From Ottelia alismoides (taxonomy: Eukaryota; Streptophyta; Magnoliopsida; Alismatales; Hydrocharitaceae): a stretch of DNA of 64,000 nucleotides. Of this stretch, positions 56,306-64,000 are shown piece by piece (the first letter of the stretch is position 1; the number at the start of each line of letters is the position of its first letter). The notes under the pieces are model-generated. The model saw only the letters and a program-made list of their open reading frames with translations. It searched no databases and was not told the origin of the DNA. Where the stretch lies: contig JAZKJV010000085.1 in NCBI GenBank assembly GCA_037367405.1, positions 310,001 to 374,000 of the forward strand. Direction: 5' to 3'. A program made the translations under genes and the position numbers.

Positions 56306-56452
56306 TGTGGAAAAGAAAATAGAACTTCTACATTCATCTTAGCCATAGAGCTCTCTTATATAGGAGAAAAGCCATAGGGACAAATTACATAGATAGCCGA
56401 AAGGAAAAGACAATTACAAATTAACACCTCACGAGATATAAATATCTCAACA
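56306..56452 (-). repeat. Copia 5' LTR
   Basis: 147 bp, TGTTGAGAT…TTCCACA in sense, TATA-type motif retained. Followed on the plus strand by the aaaat target duplication. Confidence 0.92.
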
Positions 56453-56457
56453 AAAAT

Positions 56458-56841
56458 CATCATCATAATCACCATTCTTTTTTAAAAAGAGAGAGTAATA
56501 TGCACTAGAAATGCATAATAAAGAATGCAGAAATAAGAAATGACAATATCAAGGCATAATTCATAATGCATAGGAGCACCTACCACATTTTCGATTTAAT
56601 CATCCTGCTTCATTACTTCCTCCATGTTATTAATTGAGTTCCTATATTCCCTATAATTCTCCTTGGCATATAGGAGTAGTATATCAGATACTCCTTTATA
56701 CATGATCAACCACATGTACAAGGAAGTTTGATCCGAGGAAAATTGTTATTGGAAGAGAATGAATAACATGGAGGTTGATGTGGCGGAGATACAATATGAG
56801 AACCACATGATCAAGGTGCTAGAGCAAGAGGAGAGGACATT
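56458..56841. other. Spacer between the Copia element and element B
   Basis: AT-rich, non-coding. It should continue the DNA into which the Copia inserted, but L1 coding blocks are not visible here. Confidence 0.45.
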
Positions 56842-59047
56842 TGTAGAAAATGATAATGTGGAAGCATGTCGGATATAAATAAATAAAGAACAATGGAAAA
56901 ACACCGAGATTTAACGTGGAACCCTACTTTGTGAGGAGCGGGATGAAACTACAGGAGAATGCCTCTCAAGGGTTGGGTAGTCTGCTATTCCTCTCTCTCA
57001 GCTGATACAATGGATATGGGGCTTCTTATATAACTCCACAGGCAGATCGGAGTCCTATTAATAGTAAATGTGGGACTAAACATGTGGATGTGGTAATTGG
57101 ACCCTGGGAGGGATCCAATTACCCATCTATACTTGTGACATATGATCTAACACCCCCTTCAAGTTGGAGCTTGCAATGCTCAGTTTAGATAAATAGAAAG
57201 AAATCGTATTCACAATACAAGACACTATGGACAATATCAACTCAACGCATACTCTACTGGTTGCTTGCTGAGCATGTTGCTTCTCATGTCGTGATGGTGA
57301 GAAGGAATTGAAGGGCTGGAGTGTAAGCTGAAATGTATCTCCTCATCGAAGAATATGTGCTTTGTATTGCATCCGTCAAAGTTACTGAAACTGAAATGAG
57401 TCTCCAAATGGAAAACTCTGGCCCGCAACTGCTTCATCTTTCTAAAGGGCCAAGCTCGAAAAAGCAGCGGAAACGTCCTCTTCAGAGTCAACGGTCGTTG
57501 GAGAATGGAGTCTGAAAGTTTTCTTGTCAGAGAATTGAGTCTCTTCCATATTGGCCCAGAGAATGAGATATCCACTCTAGAGTCCTTATGAAAGCACATG
57601 AAAACCCTAAGCCCACAATAGCTCAGAGAATGAGATCTCTATTTTGGAGTCTCTATGGATCACATGAAAACCCTGAGCCGACTAGATCAAGTATGGGGAC
57701 CTCTCAAACATTGAACGGACATATGTATGCTTTGAACTGCAGACGTCGAACCAATATGTAGAGTTTGAATTGGACAATTCATAATATCTGAAATCTGACA
57801 TGTAGAACTCTACATAATACTCTCACTTTCTCCCATACTGGTCGGAATAGATGATATCGACCAAGTCGGGAGAAGACCTGAAGATGGGGAAACAAAAACA
57901 ACCGAGCTGATCTCCTTTTTTTCTTGGTTTTGTTTCTTTTCTCAAATCATTTTTTTCTTGGCTATTTCTTTTTGTATAATTATCTCCTTTTTTTGCGTTT
58001 ACGATTTTTTCCTTTTTTTTGTACGCACCTTTTTCAATAAATAATTATTTCGTTTTCTTTTCCTTTTTTAACTCTACTACCGTAGCCTATTGGGCCTAAA
58101 CTAGCTCCCCTCTCCATACTTTTAAGATAATGCCCATAATTGGGCCCAAAATAAGAGTATACATGCCAACCGCCACCTTCAAAATACTTTTTAAAACTAA
58201 TAACAACCGACCAGGCTGCAACCTTTTCATTTAAATGAAAGCGGTATCATGGTCCATCAAAGGAGCCTTCTCTTCGATTATGAATATGAATAGGAATAGG
58301 GTTCCCATTGGGGGAACCCTTTTTTACGCCGCAATCGATGAACTGGAGAATGTAGAGGAGCCGACATTGTCGCACTGGAGGTGATATTGGTGAAAATAGG
58401 GGTCATTGCCACCGCTTGAAGGGGCTTCAACTCGTGCATCGAAGAAAGGTGCAACAGGGAGATGCCACCACCTGGGCTTCTTGGATATCACCACTGCCGC
58501 CTAGTTTTGCACAGTGGCAAAGGGGACTTCCCATTGATGTGGGAATCTTCGCTTGGAGGGCCTCACGTTGCTTGGATGTGCCTCTTGCACGGAGGCGATG
58601 TTGGAGAAGAGGGGAGGCCCTGGGCTTCTTTTCTTCTTCTTTGACAGACTTAAATCGCATGGGTGGGCCTCTTAGATGCGGTTGCTATTGCTTATGTGAT
58701 GGATTGAGAGAGTCGATGACGGGAGGCCGTTGTTCACGCTCTTACGGGATCCATCGTCACCTCTTTTTGTGGATTATGCGTCGCATGTACTTAGAGTTTT
58801 AAAAAAACCCTAGTTCTTCTTGGAACAAACTCTGAACTTGAACAGATCTTGATGAATGAATCACCAAAAATAAATTCTTAAAGAACAAAAAATACAATAA
58901 CCGAATCCGCTCTGATACCATGCGGAAAACGATAATGTGGAAGTGTACCAAAGATAAAGAAATAAAGAACAAAGGAAGAACACCTAGATTTAACGTGGAA
59001 CCTTACTCCACGAGGAGCAGGATAAAATCACGAGAGAAGGCCTCTCA
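56842..59047 (-). mobile_element. Element B: diverged relative of element A, 5' LTR truncated
   Basis: 3' LTR at 56842-57152 (311 bp); interior 57153-58908 (about 1.76 kb); iMet PBS at 58909-58920 (perfect); 5' LTR from 58921, ending abruptly about 59047 after 127 bp. Sequence and layout parallel element A: the same LTR core (acgtggaacc, gaggagcgggat), the same purine tract context, the same internal block near 57830, the same duplicated cacatgaaaac(c) unit (57556-57607, 57623-57672), and a GC-rich PBS-proximal part. No pol. A 128-codon plus-strand frame at 58416 in the GC-rich part is on the antisense strand and unrecognised. Confidence 0.85.
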
Positions 59048-59384
59048 TTATCAATTTTCTTGAATTCCCAAATAGCTACCATCCACTGAAACCATAACCA
59101 AGAAATACCTTATAATTCACTTTATGGTTGAAATCCATATCTAACAAAGGAGTTCGATTGCTTTTTTACCAAACACCGTCTCTCCTTTAATGTTTATATT
59201 CATATTCCATTGAAGATATTAAATATTTTATCGCGGTCTCGTTTGGTGTTGTCTGTACGATTATGAATGTAGGTACACCAACTTAGAATAGTGATCTGTC
59301 TGCTTAGCGGGTTCTTGGTTTGGTGTTGGATTGAAAATATTTTTTCCATATATTAATGTGTGTTGTTAACTTAGCCGTGGTCGG
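59048..59384. other. Non-coding stretch after truncated element B
   Basis: AT-rich; nothing recognised. The junction at 59047 marks a deletion or rearrangement that removed the rest of the B 5' LTR and its target duplication. Confidence 0.45.
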
Positions 59385-59485
59385 TTCCAAGCCTGATAAA
59401 TGAGGAGGGTTGCGTTAGGTAGCCGACAACTGACACAAAACAATTGGATTTTCTACATGGATTTCAACATATTAATATATGCTGT
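59385..59485 (+). mobile_element. RTE/SINE tail fragment
   Basis: gaggagggttgcgttaggt and the following tctacatggatttcaac are phrases of plant RTE 3' UTRs and the SINE tails that copy them; compare the SINE at 22060-22140. About 100 bp, no ends. Confidence 0.5.
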
Positions 59486-59759
59486 TCCCGTAACATCTAT
59501 ACCCGATCCACACTTTTTCCTCAAACTCGCATGCAATATCATATGCTTCCCTACTACCACTATCACAAGAATATGTTATTCCACTAGAAAGTAGAAACTT
59601 ATAATTATCTTCACCATTGCTACTTGATTTTGATTTGGAAGTGAAGGAATCATCATCATTATCATATTCCATCCCTCTAGATGGGTCTGGATGTCGGTTC
59701 TATCTAGCATGTAATATTCAACATCTATCGTTGGAGCAGACGACATCTACACCAGGGCC

Positions 59760-60352
59760 TACTGATGGCGGGACCATAGGATTTGACATGATGGCTTCTT
59801 CTCCGTGAGAAAGGCCTACAAGACTCTCACGGGTGGTCATGAGGGGACCAGGGGAGATTGGGACAGGGAATGCAATTTGATTTGGACTTTGAGGACACCG
59901 TTGAAGATAAAGGTCCTCCTTTGGCTCCACAGGTTGGGTCGGGCACTGACTAAGGCTAGGAGATCCTCCTTTATCTAGGGGGTGATACCTTATGCTCTAT
60001 CTGTGCTGCCGAGGAAGAAGATCAGGACCACTTTTTCTATTCTTGTGCATGAGTCCATGTGATTTGGGCGGTGATGAGTATTTCATGGATGAACCTTTCT
60101 TCCCATGAAACTCTTGGGTCTGCCTGGTTTCCAACCAGTTTATAGCTATGGCTGAGCTGTTACGCCCAATATTGTGATCAAGACGATTTGTCTTTCTCAT
60201 AATGGGCTGATTTTTTGTTCACATAGATTTTGTGTTGAGAATGTTGTCCGTTTAGCTAGATCTCTCGTTGAGACCTCGTCGTTGTAAGTTTTTTTCTAAC
60301 ACTTATTAATAAAAACTTGGGGCGTACACCGTCGGAGTGTTTCCCCCCTTTT
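59760..60352 (+). mobile_element. L1 LINE 3' end (zf-RVT and 3' UTR)
   Basis: LRTPLKIKVLLWLHRLGRAL (about 59893) followed by a zf-RVT remnant with EDQDHFFYSC (about 60018), a decayed end of ORF2, then a 3' UTR ending in acttggggcgtacaccgtc…gtgtttcccccc and a T-rich tract. This resembles the ending of L1 copy 2 (ggggcggacaccattgcatg). 5'-truncated, several stops. Confidence 0.65.
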
Positions 60353-62280
60353 TTTGACTAACAAAAAATCTGTCGCCGTTTATGACATGACTTGTATAAT
60401 TGAACTTCATTTTCTCCTCAAGCACACACACTTCATTATCATCAATTGACTTAGGCAAGACGTCTTCCGTACGATTATCATCATCTTGTATCTTGAAGAT
60501 TTATGTAACTATGTAAGGTCAATGTGGTCTATATACTCCTGCTTCTTATGTTCTTCCCTTGGATATCTTATCTTTAACTCATGATTGCAATGCATGTAGA
60601 CAAAATCATGCAGCTTGTCTATCTCTGAGAATTTCATGAGTGGGCGAGGTTAAATGTATTCCAATTTCTCATAATTTTACTTAATGTGTTTTGTGACAAT
60701 ACCTTCATGTCTACTTGTTGTAAGTTAGGAGCATCTAGAGCATGGTGGTTGCAACATGAATAGTCCCCAACCAACGTGTATTAGCGGTGAGCATGGACCA
60801 GGGCTTGGGCCGGACCCTATAGCACCTAGGCCCAAGCCCATTAACAAACCAGGCTTTGGGCCAGGTCGGGGAACACTTATTTTATTTTTATGATCAGCCC
60901 AAGCCCACGCCCGGTCCAATTTTCATGGATCGGGCTTGGGCCGGACCGGGTCAACCCATATATTCAATGTCATTTTCAGATTTTTCCACTTCAGTGTGCT
61001 AGACTATGACCTAGGCTAGTTGTAAAATAGAAGTAGTCCAAAACTTGAATAGCAGCTCTCGGTGGTGTGACAATCCAACTATGAGAGACACCCGAAAGGA
61101 AGAACCATTCTGTCAACAACACGATTGATAATCATCTGAATCAGACCACTGGCAACATGACCGGATTTCATTGTGAAGAAATGTATATCCTGTTCTGTTG
61201 CATATACACATACACAGACAAGATGCAAAAAACTATTTGTTGCAGGAAGTATATAATTTATAGAATATGGAAGAGGAACATATAAGAAATGCCAATATCT
61301 CACTCAAACCCACACGGGGACTGGAGGATTTGTTAAAAGTAACCTCAGGATAGACCAAATGACGGGAGGGAAGAATCATGCAAAGGGTGGAAATGGCCAT
61401 ATACCACTTTGCCTTGTGCACCTATCCACATATGAAGGGAATCCGAGTGGGCTATGGCATAATGCTTCTCGATGATCTCCTGTGTGGAATAAAGCGGCAG
61501 TGATGTATGTCATGGGGGGAAATTAAAACATAAATGTGTTCGCAGTTGATACATGAAAGACCACAAAATATATACATGTATACTAAGTTTCTTTGTTTGG
61601 ATTTTTTGGGAAAGAAAGAAGATTTAGGACTACAAAACAATGATAAAAATAATTAGGAATTTGTTAGAAAAGAGAGAGAGAGACCTGTTCTGAACAAAGG
61701 TCTGGGATATACATAAAATACTTCGTGGATGCAAGAGGCCTAGATGTGGAGTTGTGTTGGGGTGGCTGCCCTCGTGGGGGGATGGCGGGTGCGGTGGATC
61801 GACGATCTTGGATAAGGAGCCGTGAGGGGGTCAATCGATCAGGGGATGGTGTGGTGTTGGGGTGGCATGGTGGAGTTAGGGTTGGGTTTGGGGAAAGGGT
61901 GGGGGGAGCTTCATGTTAAGGCCCCGGGGGGGGGGTGTTCGGGTCGCACTCAGGCCGGCACATATTGGGCATTCAATTGGAGTGGTCGCTCATTCTAGAC
62001 GGGCTGGACTGAGCCAAGCTCGAACGCGGACCAAAAAATTTTTGGGCCTATAAATGTGGCACAAACTCGGCCCAATGTTCATTTGGATCGATGGGATTTT
62101 CTGGTTGGGCCGGTCACCATGCTCCAACGCTCCATCGATGCCAAGGGTGAGCATTGGTGAGCATTGGGTTCAACCAAATTCTCATCCCCGGTGTGGATGG
62201 AGCGTTGGAGCATGACGAAGCGACGAAGGTCGAAACAAGCTATAATGGGGGATTGAAATTATCTAGCTAAGTGGTTCAAG
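60353..62280. other. Non-coding stretch with GGGCC-rich patches
   Basis: No gene recognised. 60785-60960 and 61930-62110 are rich in gggcttgggccgg/aggcccaagccc phrases of the sort found in hAT-type MITEs, but I could not define ends. 61720-61935 is a G-rich tract. An inverted repeat at 62118-62137/62196-62215 is listed separately. Confidence 0.4.
62118..62215. repeat. Inverted repeat, ~18-bp arms, 60-nt loop
   Basis: catgctccaacgctccat (62118) and its complement atggagcgttggagcatg (ending about 62214) form near-perfect arms. The loop contains ggtgagcattggtgagcatt, itself a tandem doublet. Confidence 0.7.
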
Positions 62281-62300
62281 AAAGCTAAGGACTCATCTGA

Positions 62301-63440
62301 ATGGAAACCGATGTTGATGTATTGGTTATCAGTCATGCAAATGTAATGCAAAATGCTGCAAAGGAGAGGAAACCCACCCCAGTGCTTTTCTACAAGTGCG
62401 GAGACCATGGACATGTCACTATTACATGTCGGAACTCAATCATATGCCATGGATGCTGTGGTTTTGGACATCATTGGAAGCATTGCAATGTGAAATGAGT
62501 TGCTAGGTTAAAGCAAGGAAAGGATCGACTGACATTGCTTGTTCGGGGTTCGATGGTGTTCTGGTGGGAGTGTGTAAGCAGGATAAAGCAAGTGTGCTCC
62601 TTGCAAAGGATGATACCGGCCATAGGATGGGGCCAAGCTTTGTTGGGGACATCATTATCGTTGAAGTTCCGCTTGTGTATACAAGGGTTTATCATCCTTG
62701 GAAATGGAAATGTTTACTCATGTATTCGATGGTGGAAGACAAAGCTGCAGTATTCCCTGATGGAGGCCGACCTTCCGTGATGGTGCAAATCACATTGTAT
62801 GTTACAAGGTACGTATCCTAAGAGCTTTGCTCCTCCAAGTGCGTGATTTGACCTTGGTGGAGAAGGTTTTGATAGATTTTGGTAATGTTATCTCCACCAT
62901 TTCTGGTGGGTTGACTAAAGGTTCAAGGCATGGTGTAGTGGTTGAGGTGACATTTCGATGCTCTAAAGTGCCTTCACAAGTTCAACTTAGGGTGGGGCGA
63001 TTGGTCTTTCTTGTAGTCATCGAGGAACTGTTGATGGTGGTCGAAGACGACGTTGGTGACTAGAGCGGAGACTTGTCTGATGGGAGACGAAACGTCTCTT
63101 CATCTCCCGATTGGCTCTTCCAAGGCCAAAGTTTGAACGTCACAGGGGCTCGATGTTTTCTGAAATGAAGGCTACGGAGGTGCGGCATATTTGGTAAATT
63201 TGGATTCAGATCCTTCTTGTGTGACGCTATATCCGATAGAATCCTTTGGAGGGTGACCTAGTTATCGAGACATTGGCATATGATGGCTCAGATGTGAAGA
63301 CCTGGTTCCTTGATCCGATTCTGATAAAGGCGGACCTCGACTTCAATGCGGTGCTCAAGTTAGATGTGTAAGAAGATGGGCCGCAACTGGATCCTTATGT
63401 GGTGCTGAAGCTCGAGCGCATGGAGGAGGACCCTAATTGA
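62301..63440 (+). pseudogene. L1 LINE ORF1 remnant
   Basis: At about 62388-62494 the frame encodes KCGDHGHVTITC and CHGCCGFGHHWKHC, two zinc knuckles of an L1 ORF1 protein; the first Cys of the first knuckle is replaced by Phe. Downstream (62535-63430) the sequence has ORF1-like open pieces in several frames, for instance LDPYVVLKLERMEEDP near 63390. No endonuclease follows in the window. Frameshifts and stops throughout. Confidence 0.6.
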
Positions 63441-63734
63441 GGTTCTCAGATGAGTTCTCCTTTGCTGTCCACCCCTGTCATTTCATGATCTTCGCATTGT
63501 AAAGAAGGTGACCTGAGGTTGCAACTGAATCTCCAGATGGCGTGGTCGGAAGGGGGCATCCTTTTCTCCTCATCATGGTAGCTTTGAAGGTTGTTCTGAG
63601 GGTGCACATTGTGCTTGCGGTGGCCCCATGGTATCATAAAGTGGTGCTCCTGCACTCGAGGTTTGATCTGTCGGATTGGAGTGGAGATTTCTTGGGCCAT
63701 ACAAATGGCATTTCTCACCAACTTTTGTTCTCCC
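63441..63734. other. Unassigned stretch between the L1 ORF1 remnant and element C
   Basis: About 300 bp that may be the PBS-proximal interior of element C (members of this family differ most there) or more LINE sequence. No decisive motif. Confidence 0.35.
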
Positions 63735-64000
63735 ATCTTCATGTCTTCTCCTAACTTTGTCGATGTCATTGTGTTTCCACAAGTATGAAAGAAAGGGAGA
63801 GTATTGTGTAGAGTTCTTCAAACCACGATTCAGATTTCGGGTCAGATTCAGATTTTCTCAGACCAACCAGATTATTCAGACTCTACAGATATTCAGACTC
63901 GACGTCAGATTGGTTCGAGTCTTCAGTCTCAAACATACACATGTATGCGGCCTTTTTCAGATAAGCACATGTTTGCCATCTTTTGTTGTGGTCCCTATCT
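63735..64000 (+). mobile_element. Element C: third member of the A/B family, opposite strand, running off the window
   Basis: gtcttctcctaactttgtcgat and agaaagggagagtattgtgtagagttc followed by repeated cagattcagactc phrases match the sense strand of element A at 51690-51430 (cttctcccaacttggtcgat, tgggagaaaggggg, tgtagagtc). The order is the same, and the match runs to the last base of the window. No LTR is seen, so the element must continue beyond 64000. Its left limit may lie further left than 63735. Confidence 0.75.

Larger units (their letters stand above)
49032..56452 (-). mobile_element. Copia LTR retrotransposon, complete ends, decayed genes, with element A nested inside
   Basis: LTRs of 149 bp (3', 49032-49180) and 147 bp (5', 56306-56452), TG…CA, flanked by perfect target duplications aaaat (49027-49031 and 56453-56457). 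Order on the minus strand: 5' LTR, PBS, long GC-rich leader, gag, protease, integrase, [element A], RT, RNase H, polypurine tract (gcttgagggagag), 3' LTR. Integrase before RT defines Copia. Total 7,421 bp, about 5.04 kb without element A. Frameshifts in nearly every domain make it inactive. The LTRs differ at about seven positions plus two indels (about 5%), older than the nested element. Confidence 0.95.

Noticed and set aside
1..64000. CRISPR arrays, operons, Shine-Dalgarno sites, phage or plasmid modules
   Set aside because: None seen; sequence character is that of a plant nuclear genome.

Overview
The window is nuclear DNA of a flowering plant. Evidence: introns with GT donors and AG acceptors, L1- and RTE-type LINEs, a tRNA-derived SINE, LTR retrotransposons primed by initiator Met-tRNA (TGGTATCAGAGC), Tourist/hAT/CACTA/Mutator-like DNA elements, and a nuclear gene for a chloroplast protein. 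A GC-rich, Ser/Arg-rich first exon and a Mutator-like element with GC-rich cargo lean towards a monocot, but this is only a lean. The sequence is dominated by layered mobile elements. Few host genes can be seen and both are damaged.

Region by region. 0-5.8 kb: AT-rich DNA with a CACTA-like MITE, an RTE LINE 3' end, a truncated L1 copy and an L1 reverse-transcriptase remnant. 5.8-27.1 kb, minus strand: a split, damaged copy of CGLD27 (DUF1230/Ycf36-like chloroplast protein) in four exons. Its second intron is about 19.5 kb and is filled with a Tourist MITE, a Copia 3' end, two plus-strand L1 LINEs, a hAT-like MITE inside the first LINE, a young 2.6-kb LTR element (element D) inside the second, a solo LTR in that LINE's poly(A) tail, a SINE, and a minus-strand L1 with an inverted segment. 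27.2-28.4 kb: a Mutator-like element with long terminal inverted repeats and a C-rich repetitive core sits 126 bp upstream of the gene's candidate start. 28.5-30.1 kb: the 3' half of a different, RNase H-bearing L1. 30-46.5 kb: a long AT-rich block with GC-rich islands and weak landmarks of Tat/Athila-type Gypsy LTRs. It carries a striking series of short CACGTG-centred palindromes. 46.6-47 kb: a small conserved-looking membrane/coiled-coil gene with a frameshift.

48.8-59 kb: a textbook nest. An L1 3' end was hit by a 7.4-kb Copia element (149/147-bp LTRs, 5-bp TSD), which was then hit by a 2.4-kb non-autonomous LTR element (element A, 327-bp LTRs, 5-bp TSD). A diverged relative of A (element B) follows, and part of a third (element C) runs off the right end on the other strand. 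59-63.4 kb holds LINE fragments (RTE tail, L1 3' end, L1 ORF1).

Relative ages from LTR differences counted by eye are consistent with the nesting: Copia about 5%, A about 2%, D about 1%. Best candidates for something undescribed: element D, with its unrecognised ORF starting directly at the primer binding site; the A/B/C non-autonomous family; and the palindrome series. The damaged CGLD27 gene with its 19.5-kb intron is the main host-gene result.
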